Assembly: GCA_025937785.1 (NCBI GenBank)
Contig: JAICQQ010000051.1
Location: 1 to 43,198, forward strand
Direction: 5' to 3'
DNA: 43,198 nt
Source: Polyangiaceae bacterium
Lineage (GTDB): Bacteria > Myxococcota_A > Polyangia > Polyangiales > Polyangiaceae
The position numbers and the translations under genes are program-made. The notes under the pieces are model-generated. The model worked only from the letters and a program-made list of their open reading frames with translations. It did no database searches and was not told the origin of the DNA. This document shows, piece by piece, positions 32,661 to 41,086 of this stretch (position 1 is its first letter; each line of letters begins with the position of its first letter).

Positions 32661-33545
32661 GTGCGCAACAGGCTGCTCGTGATCGCGATCGCGGGGATTT
32701 GCTCCCTGATACACGCTCGCGGCGAGGCAGCCCCGGAGCGCCCGCGGAAGTCACCGAACCAGCAGGCGCCCAGCCGCAAGGCTCCGACCGAGCAGCGTAG
32801 CGCCGCCGAAGACGAGCGCCGCCTGCTGGAGTATCGGGCCGAGGTCGCGCGCGCGACGCTGCTGGTGCTCGGCGAGTCGTGCGCGGGCTTCGTCGCCGAG
32901 GCGCCGAACCTGGTGGTGACGGCGGCGCATTGCATTCCCTACCCGAAGCGAAGCGTCAGCGTGCGGCTGCCCGCGGGGCAGACCCTAGTGGCGCGTCTCG
33001 ATCGCATCGATCGCGACACGGACCTGGCGCTGCTGCGCCTGGCCGAGCCGCTGCCCGTGGTCCCGCTCGTACTCTCCGAACGAGTACCCGCCGTCGGCGA
33101 TCGGCTCATGTTCGTCGGCCGGGCTGATCGGGGGAACAAGCCGCAACTCGCGCGTGTGAAGAAGTTGGACCGCTGCCCCTCGTTGCCGCAAGTACCGAAT
33201 GCGCTGTTCACCAGCATCTCCGCCCGGCCGGGGGATTCGGGGGCACCGCTAGTCGGCGCCAACCTGCGGGTGGTCGGCTTGGTCCACGGCGGCGCGCAGT
33301 GTCACATCGCGGCACCGGTGGCACCACTCGCCCGGCAGCTCGTGAACGAACGCAGCAGCGTGTTCGCCGAGCACTGGCTGCGCGCGCCCGAACGGCGCTT
33401 GCTGTTTGGGCTGCAGCACGTGACGAGTGTCTGGTTCTCCTCGCCAGCGCCGGCGGATCGCCCCGCGCGTCAGCTCGCTCGCCTCTGGTTTCCCACGGCT
33501 TCGAGCTTCGAGCTCGGTTCCCCACGCATGGTGGCAGATTCATAG
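32661..33545 (+). CDS. Trypsin-like serine protease, secreted
   Basis: 294 residues from GTG 32661, chosen because it starts a clean signal peptide (RNRLLVIAIAGICSLIHARGEA); a further GTG upstream adds nine odd residues. The S1 triad is visible: His90 in VVTAAHC, Asp121 in RDTDLALLRL, Ser193 in RPGDSGAPLVG. The latter half is basic with Cys in RCPSLPQV and AQCHIAAP, possibly a disulfide. No PDZ domain is present, so this is not a DegP. It is probably a periplasmic or secreted housekeeping or predation protease. It lies 68 bp after the SIMPL gene. Confidence 0.88.
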   Translation: MRNRLLVIAIAGICSLIHARGEAAPERPRKSPNQQAPSRKAPTEQRSAAEDERRLLEYRAEVARATLLVLGESCAGFVAEAPNLVVTAAHCIPYPKRSVSVRLPAGQTLVARLDRIDRDTDLALLRLAEPLPVVPLVLSERVPAVGDRLMFVGRADRGNKPQLARVKKLDRCPSLPQVPNALFTSISARPGDSGAPLVGANLRVVGLVHGGAQCHIAAPVAPLARQLVNERSSVFAEHWLRAPERRLLFGLQHVTSVWFSSPAPADRPARQLARLWFPTASSFELGSPRMVADS

Positions 33546-33547
33546 TG

Positions 33548-33564
33548 GTGTGTGCGGCACACAC
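33548..33564 (+). terminator. Hairpin after protease gene
   Basis: GTGTGTG (33548-33554) and CACACAC (33558-33564) form a perfect 7-bp stem with a CGG loop directly after the protease stop. It is not followed by a T-run, so it is only a possible terminator. Confidence 0.4.
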
Positions 33565-33743
33565 AACGGCGATCCCCCCAAAAAAGGCCCGTGACACTTG
33601 CCGTCCGGGAGGGTCTGCGCGACTATCGTCTGCTATGCGTAGCCCTGCGACCGCGCCCCTGAAGCTCGCCAGCGGGTGCTCGCCGGTGTCCTCCCGGGTC
33701 GGGCACCGCCGCCCTGGGTGGTTCGCGCCGAGAGCGAGGCCCC

Positions 33744-34466
33744 ATGCGTGAGCGTCGTCGAGCACGCCTACTGCCGCCGCGCCGAGTCTTCGAGTTCAGC
33801 GCCATCTTCGTCGCCGGCGGGTTGTTCGTCACCACGGCTTATCTAGCCTTTCGTGCGTGTCCGCCGGGCACGGTGTGGACCCCGCTCGCGTTTCTGCTGC
33901 TGGGGCTCATCGCTTCGGATGCCATTTCTGGCGGGGTTCACTGGGCGGCGGACACCTATGGCAGCCCGACCATGCCGCTGTTCGGCGCGTTCGTGCGGAC
34001 GTTCCGCGAACACCATTCCGACCCCAAGGCGATCACGCGGCACGACTGGATCGAGACCAACGGCGACGTTTGCTTGTTCAGTGCGCCGGTGCACGCTACG
34101 GCGCTCTTGTGGGTAGACAACCCCTGGGCGCTGTCGTGGATGACGGGTCTGTTCATGGGCAGCTACTCCAACTCGCAAATCCACAAGTGGTCCCACATGG
34201 ACCACCCGCCCCGAGTCGTGCGCTGGCTGCAGCGGCTCGGCATCGTGCTCTCGTCACCCCACCATCAGCACCACCACCGTGGTCCGCACCTGACGCACTA
34301 TTGCATCACCACCGGTTGGACCAACGGGGCCTTGGACTACTTGCGCTTCTTCCGGATCTTGGAGCGGGTGCTCGCCGCGATCGGTGTGCAAGCGACCACT
34401 CGCGGCAGCGTGCCGCCCACCGTACCCGTGCACCCAGTGTTCGAAGGTCGCCCGGACCGAGGCTGA
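33744..34466 (+). CDS. carF: CarF/PEDS1-type plasmanylethanolamine desaturase
   Basis: 240 residues with two to four membrane helices and the His-rich pattern of the CarF/TMEM189 (PEDS1) family: SGGVHWAADTYGS, FREHHSDPKAITRHDWIETNGD, QIHKWSHMDH, SSPHHQHHHRGPHLTHYCITTGWTN. The histidines coordinate a di-iron site. In Myxococcus and in animals this enzyme introduces the vinyl-ether double bond that makes plasmalogens. In Myxococcus it is also needed for singlet-oxygen-triggered carotenoid synthesis. The presence of CarF supports a myxobacterial origin. It is inner-membrane. The gene lies between the protease and the PilZ gene. Confidence 0.93.
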   Translation: MRERRRARLLPPRRVFEFSAIFVAGGLFVTTAYLAFRACPPGTVWTPLAFLLLGLIASDAISGGVHWAADTYGSPTMPLFGAFVRTFREHHSDPKAITRHDWIETNGDVCLFSAPVHATALLWVDNPWALSWMTGLFMGSYSNSQIHKWSHMDHPPRVVRWLQRLGIVLSSPHHQHHHRGPHLTHYCITTGWTNGALDYLRFFRILERVLAAIGVQATTRGSVPPTVPVHPVFEGRPDRG

Positions 34467-34558
34467 GCGCGGTCGCGAGCGAGCGCGGTGGCGCGCCGCG
34501 TCGCAGGCGGGGCGCGGTGGTGCTTCAGGACGGCGCGGACCCGTGGTACCTTGGAACG

Positions 34559-34915
34559 ATGAGCGGACCAGAGGATCGCCGTCGCCATGTGCGCGTACAC
34601 CCAACCTCGGACTATGGCGTCGACGTGTCCGTGGTCGAAGGTATCGTCTACGAGCGCGCTCGTGTCGTCGACATCAGCGTGGCAGGCCTCGGACTCTTGC
34701 TCGAGTCGCCGTTCGACGGCTTCGGCGTTGGCCAGAAGCTCACGGTGCGCATCGCCCTACCCGAGGCGCCCGTGATGGAGGTGGCGGCGGTCGTGCGCCA
34801 TATGACGCACGTAACGGGGATCTGGGGCATCGAGATCGATCGCGCCGACGAGGCCGCGATGCGCGCGCTGAGCCAGGCGGTCAGCGCGCTGCTCGAACGG
34901 GCGACGAGCGGGTAG
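34559..34915 (+). CDS. PilZ-domain c-di-GMP receptor
   Basis: 118 residues from ATG 34559. It carries the two PilZ signatures: RRRHVRV (RxxxR) near the N-terminus, and VVDISVAGLGLLLE, which satisfies the D-x-S-x-x-G motif. Together they bind cyclic di-GMP. The domain fills the protein, so it acts as a stand-alone adaptor. It follows carF by 92 bp on the same strand and is convergent with the kinase gene. The target of the signal is not apparent. Confidence 0.9.
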   Translation: MSGPEDRRRHVRVHPTSDYGVDVSVVEGIVYERARVVDISVAGLGLLLESPFDGFGVGQKLTVRIALPEAPVMEVAAVVRHMTHVTGIWGIEIDRADEAAMRALSQAVSALLERATSG

Positions 34916-34938
34916 CACGGCCGCTCGGCAGGCTGGCC

Positions 34939-36453
34939 TCAAGGCGCCTCGGATGCGTCGTGGCCGTCGCCCGGCGCCGGCGTGCCGGGTGCGCGGGGAG
35001 CCGCGCTGGCAATTCCTGACGCAGGCGTCGAGGTCGTGGCGGCGGGCTGAGCCTGCGAGGCGTCGTTCCCTGGCTCGTCGACACGCAGGTCTTCCACCTT
35101 GATCAGCGGGATATGGCCGTTGTCGGGTGTTCGCGCAGGCGATGTCGGGTGTTCCAGAGCGTCGGGTCGAGGTTCGGCGGGCGCCGCGTCTGCCGACACG
35201 GCGGGCAAGGACATGTCGTGGCTGCCGGCGCGGCTCCGATACACGAAGTACGCGGTGCAGAGCATCGCCGCCAGCCCCAGCAGCAAGACGGGGAGCCGCT
35301 GACTCCCGGTCGAACTCGGGCGCCATGTCTGCACGGCGGGTCCGACCTGCGACAACGACGAGATGCCGCTGGTCCCCGTTTCGTCGGCGAACGGAGGCGA
35401 TTCGGAACCTTTGAGGCTGCGCTCGGATGCAGGGGCAGCCGCCACGGGAGCCGCCAGCGTCTCTTCCGCGCGCGCCAGCTCTTGCAGGGCTTTCTGCACC
35501 GCCTTCTGGCGTTGCTCCAACGTCGGTCCCATCACGCGCGTCAGCAGGCGGGCGACACCCGACGGCGGCACCAAGACGCGCTCCGTGCTCAGGAACTCGC
35601 GGAGTTCTGCTTCGAAGGCGGCAGCGGTCGGGTGACGGAGCTCCGCGCTGCGTTGCAGGGCCTTCATCACGATGTCTTCGAGTAACGGAGGATACCCGGC
35701 GTGCACCGCCGAAGGGCGCGGGATATCTCCGTTCAGGACCAACTCGAGTGTGTGCACTTCGTGCTTGCCCTTGAACAAGCGGCGTCCCGTCGTCAGTTCG
35801 TAGAGCACGATGCCGAGCGAGAATACGTCGCTGCGCCGGTCCACGGCGGTCCCCAGCGCTTGCTCTGGGGACATGTAGCCGAACTTCCCTTTGAGGTGGC
35901 CGGTACGGGTCTTCTCCGAAACCCTGTCGATGGCCTTCGCGATGCCGAAGTCAGCGAGCTTGATGCGCCCATCGATCGCGATCAGGATGTTGTGCGGCGA
36001 CACGTCGCGGTGCACCAGGTTCACCAGCGAACCGTCGTCTGCGCGCAGCCCGTGGGCGGCGTGCAGGCCCGCTGCAGCGTCGGCGACGATGCGAACCGCG
36101 ATCTCTAGCGGGATAGGCTGGCGCTTGTTGGCTTCGTTGTACACGGCGTGGAGCGAATCGCCGTCCACCCACTCCATCGCCATCCACATCACACCCTGCT
36201 CGTGCCCGACGTCGTAGACATCGATCACGTTGGGGTGACGCACCGCCCGGCACAAGCGCACCTCGTCCATGAACATGCTGACGAACTCAGGCTCCGTCGT
36301 CAGATCGGGGCGCATGATCTTGAGCGCGATCAGGCGATCGGCGTCCGACTGGGCGTGGCGTTCGCGCGCCAGCCAGACGCTGGCCATGCCACCCCGCCCG
36401 ACGCGGAGCACGAGCTCGTTCCCTCCGAGGCGAGTACCACTTGCGAGCTTCAT
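34939..36453 (-). CDS. Hanks-type Ser/Thr protein kinase, membrane-anchored
   Basis: 504 residues from ATG 36453 (MKLASGTRLGGNELV); an in-frame ATG at 36540 adds 29 residues and cannot be excluded. The glycine loop GRGGMASVW, catalytic Lys45 (ALKIM), HRDVSPHN (Asp150) and DFGIAK (Asp168) are intact, as is APE-like SPE in the activation segment (FGYMSPEQAL). After the kinase domain come a linker, one membrane helix (LPVLLLGLAAMLCTAYFVYRS) and an Ala/Pro-rich periplasmic tail of about 95 residues. It is the PknB-like receptor layout without PASTA repeats. Substrates are unknown; it is convergent with the PilZ gene. Confidence 0.93.
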   Translation of the reverse strand: MKLASGTRLGGNELVLRVGRGGMASVWLARERHAQSDADRLIALKIMRPDLTTEPEFVSMFMDEVRLCRAVRHPNVIDVYDVGHEQGVMWMAMEWVDGDSLHAVYNEANKRQPIPLEIAVRIVADAAAGLHAAHGLRADDGSLVNLVHRDVSPHNILIAIDGRIKLADFGIAKAIDRVSEKTRTGHLKGKFGYMSPEQALGTAVDRRSDVFSLGIVLYELTTGRRLFKGKHEVHTLELVLNGDIPRPSAVHAGYPPLLEDIVMKALQRSAELRHPTAAAFEAELREFLSTERVLVPPSGVARLLTRVMGPTLEQRQKAVQKALQELARAEETLAAPVAAAPASERSLKGSESPPFADETGTSGISSLSQVGPAVQTWRPSSTGSQRLPVLLLGLAAMLCTAYFVYRSRAGSHDMSLPAVSADAAPAEPRPDALEHPTSPARTPDNGHIPLIKVEDLRVDEPGNDASQAQPAATTSTPASGIASAAPRAPGTPAPGDGHDASEAP

Positions 36454-37014
36454 GAGGTCGTTGGGAGCGAGTGTGCGATACGTGCGTATGCCCGACCCAC
36501 TCACGGTGCGAGGCACGAAGCCCCTCGCTGCAGCTCGCATGCCAGCCGCCCCGCGTCGAATTCACCCGGGCGGAGCGTGCGAATCCGGGGCGGTCGCGGC
36601 GGCGCGCCGAGCAGGTCGATTACAGAGCCGCTTCAAGCATGGCGGCGCTGCGGGGGTCATTCGGCGAGGTAGCGAACCTGCGCACCTTGCGCCAGCCCGC
36701 ACGCAATATTTCTGCTGTCCGAGAGTGTTTCCGGAGCGTGCACTGCACGAGTTGTGCACCTGCCGTTGCGCAACTCGCCCTCCGTTTGCACAAACCGTTC
36801 GTGGCGTACTTCGCCACCGCGCGGTTACAAATTTGTGAGCACTCCATGAGTCAACACAACCGCGCGCAGCAGCCGCACTGGTATCACTGCGCCTGACTGA
36901 AATTGTGCTGTGTTCACGGAACTGCGGGGAGGTCCAAAGCCGTTGCTGTTGGTCGGTCGGCGGACGTGGCCTTGCTCAGCCGCTGACAGAGCGAAGAAAA
37001 AGTCGGAGTCCGCC
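36454..37014. other. Long intergenic region upstream of the kinase, no gene
   Basis: About 560 bp, relatively AT-rich near 36830-36910, lying upstream of the kinase and downstream of phosphoketolase. An alternative kinase start at 36540 would take the first part. I see no gene. It contains the inverted repeat at 36749-36776, listed separately. Confidence 0.5.
36749..36776. promoter_or_regulatory. Inverted repeat GAGTTGyGCA
   Basis: GAGTTGTGCA (36749-36758) and TGCGCAACTC (36767-36776) match as a 10-bp inverted repeat with one mismatch, spacer CCTGCCGT. The right arm contains a perfect palindrome with flanking bases (GTTGCGCAAC). It lies about 300 bp from the kinase ATG. It may be an operator. 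Confidence 0.42.
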
Positions 37015-39405
37015 TCAATAGGGCCAGCGCCAATCGCGCACTTCGGGCTTGTCGGTCCCGTGCTGGTAGGCGTAGTGGCGGCATTCGATCTGCAGATCGA
37101 GCAGCTTCTGCTTCACGTGGGCCGCGCTCGCTTGCAGGCGGTCGATGCGGTCGATGACGTCGATGGCCAGGCTGAAACGATCGATCTGGTTATTGATGGC
37201 GAGTTCGAGGGGGGTGTTGATGTTGCCCTTCTCTTTGTAGCCGCGTACGTGCAAATTCTCGTGGTTGGTGCGGCGGTACGTCAGGCGGTGAATCAGCCAC
37301 GGGTAGCCGTGAAATGCGAAGATGATGGGTTTGTTCTTGGTGAACAGGCCGTCGAAGTCACGGTCAGAGAGCCCGTGCGGGTGCTCGCCTGCATTCTGCA
37401 ATTTGAACAGATCGACGACGTTGATGAAGCGCAGCTTGAGGTCTGGGAAGTGCTCTCGTAACAGCGCCGTGGCCGCCAGCGCTTCCTGCGTCGGAATATC
37501 GCCGCAGCCCACCATGACCGCGTCCGGCTCACCGCCTTGGTCGCTGCTCGCCCAATCCCAGATGCCCAAACCCTTGGTGCAGTGCTTGATGGCAGCGTCC
37601 ATGTCGAGGTACTGCAAGTGCGCTTGCTTGTCGGCTACGATCACGTTGATGTTGTTGTGGCTGCGCAGGCAGTGGTCGGCAACGGAGAGCAGCGTGTTGA
37701 CGTCCGGCGGCAGATAGATGCGCGTGACGTGGGGGTTTTTGTTCACCACCACGTCGAGAAACCCCGGGTCTTGATGGGTGAAGCCGTTGTGGTCCTGGCG
37801 CCACACGGTGGAAGTGATCAGCAAGTTGAGCGAAGAAACCTGAGCGCGCCAGGGGATCGTCTCGCAAATGGCGAGCCATTTCGCGTGCTGATTCACCATC
37901 GAATCGATGACGTGCACGAACGCTTCGTAGGTCGAGAAGAAGCCGTGGCGTCCGCTGAGCACGTACCCTTCGTACCAGCCTTCGAGAGTGTGCTCCGAGA
38001 GCATCTCGAGGACGCGCCCGTCGGGTGATAGCTCGCCGCCGTCGAGATCTTCGGGGTAGTAGTCGCACAGCCAGAGCTTCTTGCTGACGGCATAGATGGC
38101 GTCGAGCTTGTTCGAGGTGTTCTCGTCGGGGCCGAAGACGCGGAAGTTGGTAGGGTTCTTCTGCAGCACGTCGCGCAAGAGCTGCCCCAGGGGTTGCGTG
38201 TTGGGAGCCTCGATCTGGCACGGAGCGCTCACGGCCTGCGCGTAGTCGCGGAAGTCGGGCATGCGCAGCGGTCGCCGGAGCAGACCGCCGTTGGCGTGTG
38301 GGTTGGCGCTCATGCGCCGCTGGCCGCGCGGTGCCAACTGTTTCAGCTCGGCGCGCAGCCGGCCGTGATCGTCGAACAGCTGTTCGGGGTGGTAGCTCTT
38401 GAGCCAGCGCTCGACCTGCTCCAGGTGCGCGGGGCTCTCGCGCAGGTTGGCCACCGGCACTTGGTGCGCGCGCCAGAAGCCTTCGATCTTGTGTCCGTCC
38501 ACCGCCTCCGGACCGGTCCAGCCTTTGGGGCTCCTCAGCACGATCATGGGCCAGTGGCCGCGCACGGCCTTGCCGCTGTCGCGGGCGCCCCGTTGGATTG
38601 CGCGGATTTCCTGCCAGCAGGTCTCGAGCGTCGTCGCCATCTGGCGATGCATCGCCATCGGCTCGTGCCCTTCGACGAAGTGCGGCGTCCAACCGTACCC
38701 TCGCATCAGCTGTTCCAGCTCTTCCTTCGGGATGCGGGCGAGCAGGGTGGGGTTATTGATCTTGTAACCGTTCAGATGCAGGATCGGTAAGACGGCGCCG
38801 TCGCGGATCGGATTCAGAAACTTGCTCGAGTGCCACGACGTCGCGAGCGGTCCGGTCTCGGACTCGCCGTCGCCCACGGCCACGGCCACGAGCAGGTCGG
38901 GGTTGTCGAAGGCGGCGCCGAACGCATGCGAGATGCTGTACCCGAGCTCGCCACCTTCGTGGATCGATCCCGGCGTTTCGGGTGTGCAGTGGCTGCCGAT
39001 GCCACCTGGAAACGAGAATTGCTTGAAGAACTGCTGCAGGCCCTCTTCGTCTTCACCCATGTCGGGATACACCTCCGAGTAGGTGCCCTCGAGGTAGACG
39101 GGGCCAAGCACGCCTGGCGCTCCGTGTCCCGGCCCAGCCAGGAAGATGGCGTTCACGTCATGGCGCACGATCAGTCGGTTCAAGTGCGTGTACATGAATG
39201 CCAGGCCGGGGCTGGAGCCCCAATGGCCGAGCAGCCGTTTCTTGATGTGTTCCGGACGCAGCGGCTCGTGCAGCAGCGGATTGTCCTGCAGGTAGATCAT
39301 GCCGGCGGCGAGGTAGTTCGCCGCGCTCCACCAGGCATGGAGCAATTCGAGTTCGCTCTCGCTCACGGCGCTCGGCCGTGTTCGATGGTCCGCGTAGTCT
39401 TGCAT
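37015..39405 (-). CDS. xfp: Xylulose-5-phosphate/fructose-6-phosphate phosphoketolase
   Basis: 796-residue thiamine-diphosphate enzyme that splits xylulose-5-phosphate (or fructose-6-phosphate) with phosphate into acetyl phosphate and glyceraldehyde-3-phosphate (or erythrose-4-phosphate). Family hallmarks include [15 protein letters not shown] at the N-terminus, [11 protein letters not shown], the cofactor motif [42 protein letters not shown], and the C-terminal domains [46 protein letters not shown] sits before the ATG. It links pentose sugars, such as xylose released by the window xylan enzymes, to acetyl phosphate. No acetate kinase is adjacent. Confidence 0.96.
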   Translation of the reverse strand: MQDYADHRTRPSAVSESELELLHAWWSAANYLAAGMIYLQDNPLLHEPLRPEHIKKRLLGHWGSSPGLAFMYTHLNRLIVRHDVNAIFLAGPGHGAPGVLGPVYLEGTYSEVYPDMGEDEEGLQQFFKQFSFPGGIGSHCTPETPGSIHEGGELGYSISHAFGAAFDNPDLLVAVAVGDGESETGPLATSWHSSKFLNPIRDGAVLPILHLNGYKINNPTLLARIPKEELEQLMRGYGWTPHFVEGHEPMAMHRQMATTLETCWQEIRAIQRGARDSGKAVRGHWPMIVLRSPKGWTGPEAVDGHKIEGFWRAHQVPVANLRESPAHLEQVERWLKSYHPEQLFDDHGRLRAELKQLAPRGQRRMSANPHANGGLLRRPLRMPDFRDYAQAVSAPCQIEAPNTQPLGQLLRDVLQKNPTNFRVFGPDENTSNKLDAIYAVSKKLWLCDYYPEDLDGGELSPDGRVLEMLSEHTLEGWYEGYVLSGRHGFFSTYEAFVHVIDSMVNQHAKWLAICETIPWRAQVSSLNLLITSTVWRQDHNGFTHQDPGFLDVVVNKNPHVTRIYLPPDVNTLLSVADHCLRSHNNINVIVADKQAHLQYLDMDAAIKHCTKGLGIWDWASSDQGGEPDAVMVGCGDIPTQEALAATALLREHFPDLKLRFINVVDLFKLQNAGEHPHGLSDRDFDGLFTKNKPIIFAFHGYPWLIHRLTYRRTNHENLHVRGYKEKGNINTPLELAINNQIDRFSLAIDVIDRIDRLQASAAHVKQKLLDLQIECRHYAYQHGTDKPEVRDWRWPY

Positions 39406-39568
39406 GATATTTCTTCCTCCAGCGTTTCCGGGTCGCCAGCATCCTGAGAGTATCCGCGGGGCGGAGCAAGTGCGGGAAAGCCTGAAACGCGCTGATCGCG
39501 AGGAAGCACGAAGCGTGCCGGGCCCCAGCCGCGTGTGGGCCTGCCGTGAGGCCTATGTCAGGCGCCAG

Positions 39569-40714
39569 CTAAGGAGGCGACACCACGCTGCCGTTGGAGT
39601 CGAACCACTCGAACTCGGACAAGCAGAAGTCGTAAGCTGCGGCGCTTCCGGGCTGCGTCACGACCTGGAACTGTAGGGAATGCAGCTGCGTCGGATCGAA
39701 GGGGAACAACTCCGAGTCGACGGTCTCGGGATCGTCATCCAGGTCCGTCCAGCTCGGCAGCCTCATGTCTTCGAACAGGAGGGTCACCTCGGTGTCGCTG
39801 GAAACGTCGCCCTCGTTGCCGATGCCTTCGCCGATGTGAGCATAGGCACCGTCCTCGAAGGTGATCTCGCTCGTGTTCACGTGCGTCATGCCCACGCGCA
39901 CGTTGAGGTTCGCTTCGGAAAACTCGATGCGGTAACGCACGCCGACGATGCCGAGTGCGCTGGCGTCGAACGGCTCGATCAGCGCGCCCTCCTCATCCTC
40001 GGGAGCGAGGCGGAAGCCGACCCCGGCGCCCCAGTTGCCGAATTCTTCCTCGCCGTTGTCCGAATCGGCACCGACGCCGTACGCGCACAGTTTACCGGGT
40101 GCCGCCGACTCGATGCAGATCGTGCTGACGTGGTCGCTGTACGTGTACACCGCCTGGGCGAACGGCACGCCTGACTCGAGGATGAACTGCCCCCCGAGCG
40201 CGGTGCAGCTGGTGGCGCCACCGCCCGACGTCGCGGTGGCCAGGTTACCGGCGCTCGCCGTGTTGGTGCCCATCGAGCCAGCGCCGCCCATCGAGCCAGC
40301 GCCGCCCGTCGCACCAGCGCCGCCCATCGAGCCAGCGCCGGTCGAGCCTGTGCTTGCGGTCGCGCCCGTCGTCGTCCCGCCGCTGCCGTTGCTGGTGGCG
40401 TTGCCGTTGGTGTTACCGTTGCCGTTGCCGTTAGCGCTGCCGCCGCCGTTAGCGCTGCCGCCGCCGTTAGCGCTGCCGCCGCCGTTAGCGCTGCCGCCGC
40501 TCGCCCCACTTCCGGCGCTCCCGCCGCTCCCACTGGGGCCGCCGTCGATACTCGAAGCGGTGCCGCCGTTCGAGGGGCTGGTGCTCGCGCTGGCCGCGGT
40601 GTCCGGGGGACTCAGCGCTCGATCGTCCACCTGACAGGAGGCCAGCACGGCAGTACTCACGAAAACTCGGACCAGGCGGGTCGCCCTGGCGCCGGTCACA
40701 CTCCCTGGGCACAT
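39569..40714 (-). CDS. Linker-rich lipoprotein with C-terminal carbohydrate-binding-like domain
   Basis: 381 residues. Signal LVRVFVSTAVLASC gives a lipidated Cys27. A Ser/Gly/Asn/Ala linker of about 150 residues contains ANGGGS and GAGSMG hexapeptide repeats encoded by 18-bp minisatellites. The C-terminal 200 residues form a beta-sandwich-like domain with three Cys (TSCTALGG, STICIESAAPGKLCAYG) and Asp/Gly/Trp-rich loops (WGAGVGFRLAPEDEEGA, WTDLDDDPETVDSELFPFDPTQLHSLQFQV). That fold type occurs in carbohydrate-binding modules near glycan enzymes, but no catalytic motif is visible. It is plausibly a surface adhesin or glycan-binding lipoprotein. Confidence 0.75.
   Translation of the reverse strand: MCPGSVTGARATRLVRVFVSTAVLASCQVDDRALSPPDTAASASTSPSNGGTASSIDGGPSGSGGSAGSGASGGSANGGGSANGGGSANGGGSANGNGNGNTNGNATSNGSGGTTTGATASTGSTGAGSMGGAGATGGAGSMGGAGSMGTNTASAGNLATATSGGGATSCTALGGQFILESGVPFAQAVYTYSDHVSTICIESAAPGKLCAYGVGADSDNGEEEFGNWGAGVGFRLAPEDEEGALIEPFDASALGIVGVRYRIEFSEANLNVRVGMTHVNTSEITFEDGAYAHIGEGIGNEGDVSSDTEVTLLFEDMRLPSWTDLDDDPETVDSELFPFDPTQLHSLQFQVVTQPGSAAAYDFCLSEFEWFDSNGSVVSPP
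40271..40342. repeat. 18-bp coding minisatellite (GAGSMG unit)
   Basis: Four 18-bp units of the type CATCGAGCCAGCGCCGCC. The first two are identical; the others differ at a few positions. On the minus strand they encode Gly-Ala-Gly-Ser-Met-Gly-type hexapeptides in the lipoprotein linker. Confidence 0.85.
40427..40498. repeat. Perfect 18-bp coding minisatellite (four copies)
   Basis: Four identical copies of GCCGTTAGCGCTGCCGCC lie end to end, encoding ANGGGS hexapeptides on the minus strand. Identity of all copies suggests recent expansion by slippage or recombination. Confidence 0.92.
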
Positions 40715-41086
40715 GGCGCGATGCTACGCGGTACAGCCGCGAGCTTCAAGCAGGATGCCGCGACCCCGAGTATCCGCTGCTGCGCCGACGACCAAGCCCC
40801 GAGGACGCACCGGTACTACATCGACGCATCGGTTCTCGATCGACCGTGGGTGATCGTCAGGCCCGCGATCGATCAAATTTTTCGAGCTGTCCAGTGGCAG
40901 CCAGCACTTCTGGCCGCACGCGAATCCGGAGCTAACGCTCCACACAGCGTGCGTTCGGGGCCAGGCAAAAAAGTAGACGCGGCAGCCAACACCCATTACG
41001 AACCTTTCGTTGATCCCACTCGTCGATCGTCCCCTGCGCATTGCCATTGACGGCGTCCACCGCGGCCGGCTACGAGGTGACTTGCC
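40715..41086. other. Divergent intergenic region, no gene
   Basis: 372 bp between the linker lipoprotein and the SulP gene, with several AT-rich patches (AAATTTTT near 40878, a run of A near 40967). A hairpin, GGAGC-TAAC-GCTCC, lies at 40928-40941. GATCGA-type palindromes cluster at 40838-40875. No gene is visible; promoters for both flanking genes are expected here. Confidence 0.5.

Noticed and set aside
37529..38692. Long Arg/Ala-rich frame inside the phosphoketolase region
   Set aside because: It is an out-of-frame shadow; the enzyme frame contains all family motifs without a break.
40427..40498. Tandem repeats as a CRISPR array
   Set aside because: The 18-bp units are contiguous with no spacers and lie in a coding frame.
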